Origin: Natronosalvus halobius
Lineage (GTDB): Archaea; Halobacteriota; Halobacteria; Halobacteriales; Natrialbaceae
DNA length: 64,000 nt
Assembly (NCBI RefSeq): GCF_024138145.1
Contig: NZ_CP099997.1
Span: forward strand, 62,001 to 126,000
Direction of reading: 5' to 3'
In this document: in pieces, positions 24,811-33,389 of the stretch
Position numbering within the stretch: position 1 is the first letter of the stretch
Layout of the letters: every line of letters starts with the position of its first letter
Notes under the pieces: generated by a model
Seen by the model: the letters and a program-made list of their open reading frames with translations, nothing else
Databases searched by the model: none
What the model was told of the DNA's origin: nothing
Made by a program: the position numbers and the translations under genes

Positions 24811-24866
24811 GCTGAACGCTGGGCGCTGAACACTGAACGGTGAACGCTGGGCGCTGAACGCTGTAC
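24811..24866. repeat. Heptamer tandem repeat, eight units
   Basis: Eight consecutive 7-bp units: GCTGAAC or GCTGGGC with single-base variants (ACTGAAC, GGTGAAC, GCTGTAC). The array ends 10 bp before the elp3 stop codon. An inverted GTTCAG just upstream could pair with the repeats into a hairpin. Confidence 0.9.
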
Positions 24867-24876
24867 AATCGACCAG

Positions 24877-26538
24877 CTAGAACCGCTTGCTCACGTACGG
24901 CCCGTCCTGGTGGTACCCCAGCTTGTTCCGGTAGTACTCCCGCGCGCCGATGCCCGAGATGACGCTGATCTTGTCGTAGCCCGCGTCGACCGCCAGTTCC
25001 TCGGCGCGGGTCATCAACCGGCGGCCGTACCCCTGGTGTTGGTGCTGGTCGCCCTCGCTCGCGTCGCCCACCGACACTTCGCTGCCGTAGACGTGCAGTT
25101 CGCGCACGAGAGCCGCGTTCTCGAGTTCCGGCCTCACGGGCGAGTTCGGAAACCGGAGCCGGCAAAAGCCGATCAGCAGGTCCTGTTCGAAGTCTTCGAC
25201 CGAGATGAAGTGCTCGGTGCCGCCACAGACCTCGTAGGTCATGACGTCGAGGTCGATCTTCTCGGGTTCGGCCTCGTTCATGCCGACTTCGCGACAGCGG
25301 ATGCAGTCGCAGGTCCAGCCGTGCTCGTCCATCCGCTGGCGGGCGAGTTGACGGAGGTTCGATTTCCAGACCCCGGCGTCGATGAAGTCCGCCGGAATGT
25401 CGCGCTGGACGCGCTGGAGGCGGGTGTACCGGGGGATCATGTCCTTGATTTCCGCGACCAGGTCGGCGGCCTCCTCGTTCGTCAGCGGTTCGTACTCGTC
25501 GTTGTGCCACCAGTCGTAGGTCGCCGTCCCGCGCACCACGAGCGTCGGGTAGATCTTGAGGTAGTCCGGGCGCCACTGGGTCGACTCGAACAGCTCGCGG
25601 AAGTCCTCGAGGCACATCTCTTTGCTCATCCCTGGCTGGCCCGGCATCATGTGAAAGCCGACCTTGAACGCGGAGTCCCGGAGCCGTTGGTTGGCGTCGA
25701 TGGAATCCTTTGTGCCGTGGCCGCGGTGCATCTCGCGGTTGATGCGCTCGAAAGTAGTCTGGACACCGACCTCGACCTTCGTCCCGCCTAGATCGAGCAT
25801 CCGGTCGATCTGTTCGGGGTCACACCAGTCGGGCTTGGTCTCGAAGGTCGTCCCGATGTTGCGGACGTCGTTGGTCTCGTTCTCGGCGATCACGTCTTCG
25901 AGGTAGCGGAACTCGTAGTCCTCGCTGTTCTGTGCAAAGCTCTCGTCCTCGGCAGGTTCGGGATCCTTCTCGACGTCGTAGTCGTTCATCGCTTCGAGGG
26001 CGCGCTTGACGAACCACTCCTGGTAGTCGTGGCTGCGGGCGGTCATCGTCCCGCCCATCAGGATGAGTTCGACCTTGTCGACGGGGTGACCGATCTCGCG
26101 CAACTGCTCGAGGCGCAGGGTCACCTGGCCGTAGGGGTCGTAGTCGTTCTGGACGCCGCGGGCGGCGGCGGGTTCCTGGCCGGTGTAACTCTGGGAACTC
26201 GAGAACTCCGAGTCCGGCCCGCCGGGACAGTAGAGGCACTTCCCGTGCGGGCAGCGTTCGGGACTGGTCATGATCGCGACGGGGGAGACGCCCGAGGCGG
26301 TGCGGACGGGCTTGCGCTGGAGGAGGCCCTCGAGGTCCTCGCGGCGTTCGCTCGGGGCGAAGTCGAGGAGTTCGGAGTTCTTCGGCACCTTCGGTGAGGA
26401 GTGGTCCGAACAGACCTCTAATTTGGCCTTCTCGACCTCCTCGCGTTCGATGTCGCCCTCGAGCAGGCGCTCGACGAGCGCCTCACAGGCGCGCTCGAAC
26501 GCGTCGGTGTCGGTCGGGTCGGGCGTCTCGGTACTCAC
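24877..26538 (-). CDS. elp3: Elp3: tRNA U34 carboxymethyltransferase, radical SAM plus acetyltransferase
   Basis: A 553-residue archaeal Elp3, which modifies wobble uridine to cm5U. The start is a GTG at 26538 (VSTETPDPTD); the frame continues upstream without family similarity. An N-terminal helical region precedes the radical SAM domain, whose cluster-binding cysteines are in CPHGKCLYCPGG (CxxxxCxxC). Then come ELILMGGTMTARSHDYQEW, VGVQTTFERINREMHRGHGT and KIYPTLVVRGTATYDWW. A Cys-rich segment CDCIRCREVG and the C-terminal GNAT domain follow (VRELHVYGSEVSVGDA, HQHQGYGRRLMTRAEELA, YYRNKLGYHQDGPYVSKRF). All expected parts are present. Divergent from mrpA. Confidence 0.96.
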   Translation of the reverse strand: MSTETPDPTDTDAFERACEALVERLLEGDIEREEVEKAKLEVCSDHSSPKVPKNSELLDFAPSERREDLEGLLQRKPVRTASGVSPVAIMTSPERCPHGKCLYCPGGPDSEFSSSQSYTGQEPAAARGVQNDYDPYGQVTLRLEQLREIGHPVDKVELILMGGTMTARSHDYQEWFVKRALEAMNDYDVEKDPEPAEDESFAQNSEDYEFRYLEDVIAENETNDVRNIGTTFETKPDWCDPEQIDRMLDLGGTKVEVGVQTTFERINREMHRGHGTKDSIDANQRLRDSAFKVGFHMMPGQPGMSKEMCLEDFRELFESTQWRPDYLKIYPTLVVRGTATYDWWHNDEYEPLTNEEAADLVAEIKDMIPRYTRLQRVQRDIPADFIDAGVWKSNLRQLARQRMDEHGWTCDCIRCREVGMNEAEPEKIDLDVMTYEVCGGTEHFISVEDFEQDLLIGFCRLRFPNSPVRPELENAALVRELHVYGSEVSVGDASEGDQHQHQGYGRRLMTRAEELAVDAGYDKISVISGIGAREYYRNKLGYHQDGPYVSKRF

Positions 26539-26646
26539 TGGTAGGTACTGGTGCCCGTTCGTGAATAAGCGTGTCGGACTCCCGAGAACGGCGAACCGGG
26601 TCCGAATCGGCGCTCTCGACCTCGAGTCCGAAAATCCGGAAACTAC

Positions 26647-26685
26647 GCGCCGAACACACGTGCCGAACATACGCGCCAAACACAC
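26647..26685. repeat. Three 13-bp direct repeats upstream of mrpA
   Basis: 26647-26659, 26660-26672 and 26673-26685 have the form GCGCCGAACACAC with one to three changes. They end 12 bp before the mrpA TATA-like box. Confidence 0.8.
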
Positions 26686-26697
26686 GAAAGGTAATCG

Positions 26698-26704
26698 TTT
26701 AAGG
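26698..26704 (+). promoter_or_regulatory. TATA-like box for the mrp operon
   Basis: TTTAAGG, 30 bp upstream of ATG 26734, in the elp3-mrpA divergent spacer. Confidence 0.6.
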
Positions 26705-26733
26705 ACGACCTCGTCCTATCGTCGGCGTATCAG

Positions 26734-29394
26734 ATGTCACCCGACCTGCCGGTCGTTCTTGCGGCGGTTTTTCTTCCCTTTCTGGCAGCTGGCTTCGCCC
26801 CGATACTGGTTCGTTTCCTTGGCGTGCGGACTGGCTACGTCGGCGCGCTCGTCGCCCTCTGTTCGTTCGGTCTGCTCGCCACCCAGTACGAGACGGCGAC
26901 GACCGATCCAGGAACGGTCGAACTATCCTGGATACCCACCCTCGATATCGCACTCCGATTCACCGTCGACGGCTGGGGGTTGCTGTTCGCCCTCCTCGCG
27001 AGCGGCATCGGCGTGCTCGTCTTCTCGTACTCGTCGGCGTACGTGCACGGATCGGACGGGCTGGGCCGGTACTACGGGGCGTTGCTCGCGTTCATGGGCT
27101 CGATTATCGGCGTTGCCCTGGCGGCCGACCTGATCGCGATATTCGTCTTCTGGGAACTCACGAGCGTCTGGTCGTTCCTCCTGATCGGCTACTACACGTC
27201 GGACCCGGGCTCGACGCGGGCCGCCCGCATGGCCATGATCGTCACCGCCGGCGGCGGCCTGTTCTTGCTGGTCGGCCTCCTCCTCCTCTCGCTGGTCGCC
27301 GGTGACGTCATCGGCTCGACTGCCGCGTTCGACCTCGCGGCGATGCTCGAGAACCCCGACGCGATGGAGGCGGGCCTCCGCGAACGGGGGCTGTTCCTCC
27401 CGGCTCTTGGCCTGATCGCCGTCGGCGCGGCCACGAAGTCCGCGCAGGTCCCGCTGCACTTCTGGCTACCGAACGCCATGGCCGCGCCGACGCCCGTCTC
27501 CGCGTTCTTGCACTCCGCGACGATGGTCAAGGTGGGCGTCTACTTCGTCGGTCGGGTTCGACCGATCTTCGTCGGCTCCGAGTGGCTCCTTCTGTTCGTG
27601 ACCCTCGGCCTGACGACCATGGTCGTCTGTGCGGTCCTGGCGCTGGCGTCGACGGACATCAAGGAACTGCTCGCGTACTCGACGGCCAGCCACCTCGGCC
27701 TGATGATCGCCGGCTTCGGCGTCCCGTCGTACCTGGGCGCCGAGACGGGTGTCTTCCACCTGCTCAACCACGCGCTGTTCAAGGCCGCCCTCTTCCTCAT
27801 CGCCGGCATCGTCGCCCACCAGATGGGGACCAGGCACCTCTCGGAACTCGGAGGGCTCCGTCAGCATCTGCCGATCACGGCCGGGATGACGACCATCGTC
27901 GCCCTCTCGATGGCCGGCATCCCGCCGTTCAACGGCTTCTACTCGAAAGAACTACTCTTCGAGGCGGTCCTCGAGGTCGGCACCCACCACGACGTCGGCG
28001 TCCTGGAGTGGGTCTACCCGGCGGTCGCCGTCTTCGGGAGCGTGATCACCGTCCTCTACTCGCTGCGGTTCCTGTCGATTTTCTTCGGTGATAGCCTCTC
28101 CACACCCGAGCACGCGGGCCGACCGGCGATCCCGCTGCTCGCATCGCCGGCCGTTCTGACGCTGCTCGCCGTCGTCGTCAGCGTCGACCCCGACCTCGCG
28201 GTCCAGGCGATCGTCCAGGCGGGCTTCGACGCGACGGCGACCGATCCCCACGAGATGCACGTCGGACTTCCCACGTCCCTCAGCCTTCCCGTCGGCATGA
28301 GCGCGGTGACGATCGCCCTCGGTGTCGGCCTGTTCCCGTTCGTCGACCGACTCCACCGCGGAGCAATCGAACTCATCGCTCGAACGCGCGCTGTCAACCC
28401 GTCGCGGTGGTACGACAGCACCGTCGACGGTCTCGAGGTCCTAGCCCATCGGCTCGACGCGACCGTTCACAACGGTCTCCTCCGGACGTACGCGACCTGG
28501 ACGCTCCTCGGCATCTGCGCGCTCGTCCTGGGCGGCTTCGTCGCGACCGGCGCGATCACGCCGTTCGAACTCGGGACGGACGTCCGCCTCGAGGTCGCCC
28601 TGATCCTGCTCGTTGCAGTGCTAGCGAGCGTCGCCGTTGCCCTCGCCAGCAGCCACGTCTCCGGGGTGCTGACGCTCTCGATCCTCGGGTTCATGCTGGC
28701 GATTTTCTACATCCTGGCGAGCGCGCCCGACCTCGCGCTGACCCAGCTGGTCGTCGAGACGTTGATCCTGGTGCTCTTCTTGCTCGTCATCGAGGAAGTT
28801 CCCGAGTACGTCGAGACCGGGCGATCGCTGCTGGGTGAGATCCGGGACATCGGCCTCTCGGCGGTCGTCGGCGTCACCGCCTTCGTCACGGTACTCGTGA
28901 CGACCGGTGCCCGTCCGGACGGGACCACCGACGTCGCCCGACAGTACGTCGCGTGGGCCGTTCCGGAGGGCGGCGGGACGAACATCGTCAACGTCACCCT
29001 CGTCGACTTCCGCGGGTTCGACACCCTCGGCGAACTCGTCGTGGTCGTGCTCGCGGCCATCTCGATTTCGACGCTGATCACGATGCGCTCGAACACCGAA
29101 CGTACGGGTGATCGGGCGAAGCGAGCACGCCTCGAGGCTGACGACTATCCGGACGATGTCGACATACTCGAGCGTGGACTCGGGGGCGATGCGCAGGGGT
29201 TCTACACGACGACTGGTGAGACGGGGATGGACGGAGATACGGACGCAGACGAGGAAACTGGCGACACAGAGACGGGCGCAGATACGGACACGGAAACTGA
29301 CGATACAGGAACGGATACGGATACGGATGTGGATACGGATACGGATGTGGATACGGATACGGATACGGACAACTCGAGAGGTGACGACCGGTGA
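26734..29394 (+). CDS. mrpA: Mrp Na+/H+ antiporter subunit A
   Basis: An 886-residue integral membrane subunit. Residues 1-500 are a NuoL/ND5-like antiporter core, with VPLHFWLPNAMAAPTPVSAFLHSATMVK carrying the proton-channel Lys/His residues and STASHLGLMIAG. A linker domain and then the MbhD/DUF4040-like part follow at about 620-690 (SGVLTLSILGFMLAIFYILASAPDLALTQLVVETLILVLFLL), and an MbhE-like end. From about residue 790 the tail is cytosolic and becomes a Thr/Asp repeat (TDTDVDTDTD), about 50 residues of low complexity not found in bacterial MrpA. It opens a seven-gene operon that exports Na+ using the proton gradient. The 3' end overlaps mrpB by 4 bp (GTGA). Confidence 0.96.
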   Translation: MSPDLPVVLAAVFLPFLAAGFAPILVRFLGVRTGYVGALVALCSFGLLATQYETATTDPGTVELSWIPTLDIALRFTVDGWGLLFALLASGIGVLVFSYSSAYVHGSDGLGRYYGALLAFMGSIIGVALAADLIAIFVFWELTSVWSFLLIGYYTSDPGSTRAARMAMIVTAGGGLFLLVGLLLLSLVAGDVIGSTAAFDLAAMLENPDAMEAGLRERGLFLPALGLIAVGAATKSAQVPLHFWLPNAMAAPTPVSAFLHSATMVKVGVYFVGRVRPIFVGSEWLLLFVTLGLTTMVVCAVLALASTDIKELLAYSTASHLGLMIAGFGVPSYLGAETGVFHLLNHALFKAALFLIAGIVAHQMGTRHLSELGGLRQHLPITAGMTTIVALSMAGIPPFNGFYSKELLFEAVLEVGTHHDVGVLEWVYPAVAVFGSVITVLYSLRFLSIFFGDSLSTPEHAGRPAIPLLASPAVLTLLAVVVSVDPDLAVQAIVQAGFDATATDPHEMHVGLPTSLSLPVGMSAVTIALGVGLFPFVDRLHRGAIELIARTRAVNPSRWYDSTVDGLEVLAHRLDATVHNGLLRTYATWTLLGICALVLGGFVATGAITPFELGTDVRLEVALILLVAVLASVAVALASSHVSGVLTLSILGFMLAIFYILASAPDLALTQLVVETLILVLFLLVIEEVPEYVETGRSLLGEIRDIGLSAVVGVTAFVTVLVTTGARPDGTTDVARQYVAWAVPEGGGTNIVNVTLVDFRGFDTLGELVVVVLAAISISTLITMRSNTERTGDRAKRARLEADDYPDDVDILERGLGGDAQGFYTTTGETGMDGDTDADEETGDTETGADTDTETDDTGTDTDTDVDTDTDVDTDTDTDNSRGDDR
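29308..29372 (+). repeat. GGATAC/GGATGT hexamer repeat encoding the MrpA Thr-Asp tail
   Basis: Hexamers of the form GGATAC and GGATGT run almost without break and are read as alternating Asp-Thr and Asp-Val codons at the end of mrpA. Prone to slippage in multiples of 6 bp, which keeps the frame. Confidence 0.85.
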
Positions 29395-29855
29395 CCACCG
29401 TGATCATGCGGACCACTGCCCGCGTCGTCGTCCCCATCATCCTCGTCGTCGCCGCGTCGCTGTTCGTCGAGGGACACAACCTCCCCGGGGGCGGGTTCAT
29501 CGGCGGCGTCCTCGCGGCCACCGCCTTCGTCGTCATCTACCTCGCGTTCGACCTGGACTTCCTCGAGCGTGGCGTCCTCGGGCGGGAGGTCGAATCCGGC
29601 GCGCCTCCCTCGCGGGATCGCGTCGTCCTCGCTTACCGCCGGCTGTTCGAGTACGGGCTAGCGATCGCCGTCCTCAGCGCGCTGATCCCCATGGCTCTCG
29701 GCTATCCGTTCCTCAGCCAGACGTTCCGCGAGTTCGAGGGGGTCCCGATCTATCACCACGTCGAGATTGCCAGCGCGCTGGCGTTCGACTTCGGAGTTCT
29801 CTGTGTGGTACTCGGGGGCCTCCTGACGATCCTCTCGGTGGTGGGAGACGAATGA
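29391..29855 (+). CDS. mrpB: Mrp antiporter subunit B
   Basis: A 154-residue membrane protein from a GTG start that overlaps the mrpA stop. The family signature is LFVEGHNLPGGGFIGGVLAATAF in the first and second helices. Two more helices lie at about 82-100 and 125-147 (ALAFDFGVLCVVLGGLLTIL). MrpB is an MnhB-domain subunit that packs against MrpA. Overlaps mrpC by 4 bp (ATGA). Confidence 0.95.
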   Translation: MTTVIMRTTARVVVPIILVVAASLFVEGHNLPGGGFIGGVLAATAFVVIYLAFDLDFLERGVLGREVESGAPPSRDRVVLAYRRLFEYGLAIAVLSALIPMALGYPFLSQTFREFEGVPIYHHVEIASALAFDFGVLCVVLGGLLTILSVVGDE

Positions 29856-30223
29856 CCGCCATCGTCGTCGCGACCGTCGTCGGCGCGCTGTGTGCCATCG
29901 GAACGTACCTACTCCTTCAGCAGGACCTCGTGCGCGTCGTCTGGGGACTGTCGCTGCTCAGCCAGGCGGCGAACGTCTACCTGCTGGCGATGGGGAATAT
30001 ACTCCCTGCTGGCCCCGACGCAGTCCCCGTCCTGGCGGGCCATGGCGAACCCCCATCGGGCGTCACCGACCCGCTGGTCCAGGCGCTCGTGTTGACGGCC
30101 ATCGTCATCGGCTTCGGGATGACGGCGTTCGCCCTGTTCCTCTCGTACCGGGTCTACCAGGAACACGGGACGCTCGCGCTGGCCGAGTTGGCCGAAGCGG
30201 ACGAGGCAGGTGATCGGCGATGA
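29852..30223 (+). CDS. mrpC: Mrp antiporter subunit C (NuoK-like)
   Basis: A 123-residue three-helix protein related to NuoK. It has GALCAIGTYLLLQQDLVRVVWG, the buried segment LLSQAANVYLLAMG and VTDPLVQALVLTAIVIGFGMTAFAL, the last being the typical NuoK/MrpC end helix. Overlapped at both ends by 4 bp with mrpB and mrpD. Confidence 0.95.
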   Translation: MTAIVVATVVGALCAIGTYLLLQQDLVRVVWGLSLLSQAANVYLLAMGNILPAGPDAVPVLAGHGEPPSGVTDPLVQALVLTAIVIGFGMTAFALFLSYRVYQEHGTLALAELAEADEAGDRR

Positions 30224-31887
30224 GTGTGATCGCGTCCTGGACGCAGATACCGGCGGCGATCGGGGCCGAAGCGGCTTCTACCCTCGTCGTCGCTCCGCTC
30301 TTGATCGCCCTCGTGACCGCCGTCGCCAGCCTGCTCTCTGGGCGCTGGCACCGCGGCCGGATCGGCGTCAGCGTTCTCGGCGCGCTCGCGTACCTGCTCG
30401 CCGTCGCGGCGATCGACTGGTACATCGTGCTCGCGCCCGACGCACCAGGGATCGCGACCTACCAGGTCGGCGGCTGGGTCGCCCCTTTCGGAATTACGCT
30501 GGTCGTCGACGGTCTCTCGGCGTTCATGCTGACGATGGTCGCCGTGATCGGGATGGCCTCGCTGCTCTCCTCGATTCGCGTGTTGCCCGATCTCGACCGC
30601 CACCGGTACTACTTCCCGCTTTTTCACTTCCTGATGGTGGGCGTGACCGGCGCCTTCCTCACGGGCGACCTGTTCAACCTGTTCGTCTGGTTCGAAGTGA
30701 TGCTCATGGCCAGCTACCTCTTCGTCGCTTACGACGGCAACGCGCTCCAGACCAGGGCCGCGTTCTGGTACGTCAGCCTCAACCTCGTCGCAAGTGCCGT
30801 CTTCCTGCTCGGCGTCGGCGGCCTGTACGCGACGGCGGGGTCGCTCAATATGGCCGACCTCTCGAGGCGCCTCGCGGAACCGGCGGCCTACGGCATCGAC
30901 CCCGTACCGGTCGTCGGTCTGTTCGGCCTCCTGCTCGCGGTCTTCGCCATCAAGGCGGGACTCGTCCCCTTCCAGTTCTGGATTCCGTCGGCGTACCAGG
31001 CCGCGCCGCCACAGATCGCCGCCCTGCTGGCCGGAGCGACGAAGAAGGTCGGTATCTACGCGATCATCCGGCTATCGTTCACCGTCGTCGGCGACGCGCC
31101 GGTCGACGTCTCCCTCGCGGTGCCGTTCACGGGCTTCGAGATGGCCGGCGACTCGCCGCTCGTCTTCGTCGGCGCGGCGCTGTTTGCTATGGCCATCGCG
31201 AGCATCTTCGTCGGCGGACTCGGTGCCATCGGCGGCCGCTCCATCGAGTCGGTGCTGGCGTACTCGAGCATCGGCCAGGTTGGGTTCATCGCGCTCCCCG
31301 TCGCCATCGCGGCGGTGGTCCCGGGGCTCCGAACATTCGGCATCGTCGCCGCGCTCGTCTACGCACTCAATCACACCCTGGCAAAGGGGTTGCTCTTTCT
31401 CGCGGTCGGGGCGGTCAGGACCGCGACGGGGACGAGTCGCCTCGCCGAACTGGGCGGCCTCGCCGGGCGCAGTCCGTCGCTCGCGGTACCGTTCTTCGTC
31501 GGATTGCTCGCGCTCGTCGGCATCCCGCCGCTGTCGGGCTTCTTCGGGAAGTTCCTCGTCTTCGACGTCGCCGCGCGAACGGCCTCGAGCGCGCTCGTGG
31601 TCGTGGTCGTCGCCGGGTCGGTGCTGTCGCTCGTGTACGCGACGCGCCTGTGGACGCGGAGCTTCTGGGGACCGCAGTCCACGGCGGTCGAGACGGCGGT
31701 GGCCGATCACGTGCAGGCGGCCGTCCTCCTCGCGCTCGCTCTCGCAATCGTTGGCGTTGGCGTCGGTTTCGAGCCTGTCTACGCCTTCGCCGAGGCCGGG
31801 GCCGAGGCCGCGCTGGACGCCGACGCCTACGTCGAGGCCGTCGATCCGGCCGACGAGGTCTCGACGGGATCCGGGGGTGACCACTGA
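30220..31887 (+). CDS. mrpD: Mrp antiporter subunit D (NuoN-like)
   Basis: A 555-residue antiporter-like subunit with about 14 helices. Helix 5 contains NLFVWFEVMLMASYL with the conserved Glu, helix 7 KAGLVPFQFWIPSAYQAAPPQIAALLAGATKK with the key Lys, and later helices YSSIGQVGF and YALNHTLAKGLLFLAVGAV (His and Lys). These are the proton-pathway residues of NuoN/MrpD. The C-terminal 30 residues are an acidic cytosolic tail. Ends at TGATG shared with mrpE. Confidence 0.96.
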   Translation: MSVIASWTQIPAAIGAEAASTLVVAPLLIALVTAVASLLSGRWHRGRIGVSVLGALAYLLAVAAIDWYIVLAPDAPGIATYQVGGWVAPFGITLVVDGLSAFMLTMVAVIGMASLLSSIRVLPDLDRHRYYFPLFHFLMVGVTGAFLTGDLFNLFVWFEVMLMASYLFVAYDGNALQTRAAFWYVSLNLVASAVFLLGVGGLYATAGSLNMADLSRRLAEPAAYGIDPVPVVGLFGLLLAVFAIKAGLVPFQFWIPSAYQAAPPQIAALLAGATKKVGIYAIIRLSFTVVGDAPVDVSLAVPFTGFEMAGDSPLVFVGAALFAMAIASIFVGGLGAIGGRSIESVLAYSSIGQVGFIALPVAIAAVVPGLRTFGIVAALVYALNHTLAKGLLFLAVGAVRTATGTSRLAELGGLAGRSPSLAVPFFVGLLALVGIPPLSGFFGKFLVFDVAARTASSALVVVVVAGSVLSLVYATRLWTRSFWGPQSTAVETAVADHVQAAVLLALALAIVGVGVGFEPVYAFAEAGAEAALDADAYVEAVDPADEVSTGSGGDH

Positions 31888-32609
31888 TGCGGACCAGAAC
31901 CTGGCCCCTCGCCGGTGTCGTCTTCGCGCTCCTGTGGGTGTTCGTCCGCGGCGTCACCCTGACGCCGTCTGCCGTCCTCGGACAACTGCTTCTGGGACTC
32001 GCCGTCGGGTTCCCCGTCGCGTTCGTCTTCCGTCGACTCTACGGCGAATGGATCGACGTCCCGCGGAGCGTTCGTGCGATTCCGTCTGCCCTCTCGTACC
32101 TCGCGATCTTCATCTGGGAGATCATGCTGGCCAACGTCGACGTGACGAAACGTGTCCTCTCGCCCTCGATGCCGATCGAACCGGAGGTGTTCCTGTTCCC
32201 CCTGCGCGTCGAGACCGACCTCGCGATCACGACCATCGCCAACAGCGTCTCGATCACGCCGGGAACCGTCACGCTCGACTACGACAGCGAGACGAACGCG
32301 CTCTACATTCACGCGGTCGATGGCCGCGACCCGGAGACGATCGCCAGAACGATCAGGACGTGGGAGGAGTACGCACTCGTGATCTTCGACGAGCGAGCGA
32401 GTCCCGAGGATCCCACGCGAGACATTGTCGTCTCCGGTGGCACCCGGGCGAGCACGCCGGTTCCGCCCGACGAGCGCGCCGACGAGACCTCGACGGTGAA
32501 CCAACTGCCGGCGGAGGAGAAGGCAGAAGAACTCGAGGCTGCCGACAGGATCGAACACGAAGGCGAAGACGAACACGAACACGAAGATGGAGGCGAGAAC
32601 CATGATTGA
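31887..32609 (+). CDS. mrpE: Mrp antiporter subunit E with acidic His-rich tail
   Basis: A 240-residue subunit; the family is usually 110-180. Residues 1-55 hold two helices and 60-165 the MnhE domain (AIPSALSYLAIFIWEIMLANVDV and LTIANSVSITPGTVTLDYD-like strand region). The extra 75 residues are a disordered acidic tail ending in repeated Glu-His and Asp residues (HEGEDEHEHEDGGENHD), with possible metal-binding character. The same DNA overlaps the mrpF start by 8 bp. Confidence 0.93.
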   Translation: MRTRTWPLAGVVFALLWVFVRGVTLTPSAVLGQLLLGLAVGFPVAFVFRRLYGEWIDVPRSVRAIPSALSYLAIFIWEIMLANVDVTKRVLSPSMPIEPEVFLFPLRVETDLAITTIANSVSITPGTVTLDYDSETNALYIHAVDGRDPETIARTIRTWEEYALVIFDERASPEDPTRDIVVSGGTRASTPVPPDERADETSTVNQLPAEEKAEELEAADRIEHEGEDEHEHEDGGENHD

Positions 32610-32931
32610 TCCCACCCTCCTCGAAGTACTCTCGGCCACACAACCGAGCGCTCCGCCGGCCGTACTCGAGACGACTGTCCGTGCGGCACTGGTGCTCGCG
32701 GGTATCCTGTGCGTACTCGCGAGCTATCGCGTCATCCGTGGCCCGACGGAACCGGATCGCGTCATCGGACTCGACGCCATCGCGACAAACGTCGTGGCCA
32801 TCGCCGTCCTCGTGGCTCTGCTGACCGACCGCGGGCTGTTCATCACCGTGAGCCTCGTCCTGGCGATCATCGGCTTCATCGCAACCGTCGCCGTCGCGAA
32901 GTTCCTCACCGAGGGGGAGGTGATCGAGTGA
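32602..32931 (+). CDS. mrpF: Mrp antiporter subunit F
   Basis: A 109-residue three-helix protein. The start is chosen at ATG 32602, inside the end of mrpE; an ATG at 32587 is in frame but adds five atypical residues. The signature is YRVIRGPTEPDRVIGLDAIATNVVAIAVL followed by TVSLVLAIIGFIATVAVAKFL, characteristic of MnhF. Its GTGA end overlaps mrpG. Confidence 0.94.
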   Translation: MIDPTLLEVLSATQPSAPPAVLETTVRAALVLAGILCVLASYRVIRGPTEPDRVIGLDAIATNVVAIAVLVALLTDRGLFITVSLVLAIIGFIATVAVAKFLTEGEVIE

Positions 32932-33359
32932 TCCGAACGGCCCTCGTGATCGGCCTGGTCGTCGTCGGGGCGTTCTTCCTGACCGTCGGCACCATCGGCC
33001 TCCTGCGACTGCCTAACGTCTACAACCGGATGCACGCGACGAGCAAGCCGACGACCCTCGGGACCGCCTCGATCTTCCTCGCCGGCTTCGTCCACTTCGG
33101 TCCCGGCGCCGAAGGACTGACCGCGCTCGTCGGCATCCTCTTTCTGTTCCTGACGATTCCGACGGGCTCACACATGATCGCCCGCGCCGCGGAACGCATC
33201 GGGGTTCCCTTCGTCGAGGGGGTCACCTGGCCCGACCCCGACGCGCTCGAGCGACCGCCCGAACGCACCCGTGACGAACGAGCAACCGATTCTGGCGACT
33301 CGAGGCGATACGAAACGGGAGCGAACCGGTCGGGCGAGCCTGGCGAGGCCGAGGACTGA
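32928..33359 (+). CDS. mrpG: Mrp antiporter subunit G
   Basis: A 143-residue protein from a GTG start overlapping the mrpF stop. MnhG signature: FFLTVGTIGLLRLPNVYNRMHATSKPTTLGT, then two further helices (TALVGILFLFLTIPTGSHMIARAA). The C-terminal 45 residues are a hydrophilic, disordered tail rich in Arg, Asp and Glu. It closes a complete A-G operon in which every junction overlaps. Confidence 0.95.
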   Translation: MIRTALVIGLVVVGAFFLTVGTIGLLRLPNVYNRMHATSKPTTLGTASIFLAGFVHFGPGAEGLTALVGILFLFLTIPTGSHMIARAAERIGVPFVEGVTWPDPDALERPPERTRDERATDSGDSRRYETGANRSGEPGEAED

Positions 33360-33389
33360 CCTCGGTGCTGATTTTCGTCGGACGAACGA

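Noticed and set aside
24811-24866. CRISPR array
   Set aside because: The heptamer units are contiguous, with no unique spacers, and no cas gene is present.
30210-31880. A 556-codon plus-strand frame overlapping mrpD in another frame
   Set aside because: Arg-rich product without hydrophobic segments; mrpD in its own frame is fully conserved.
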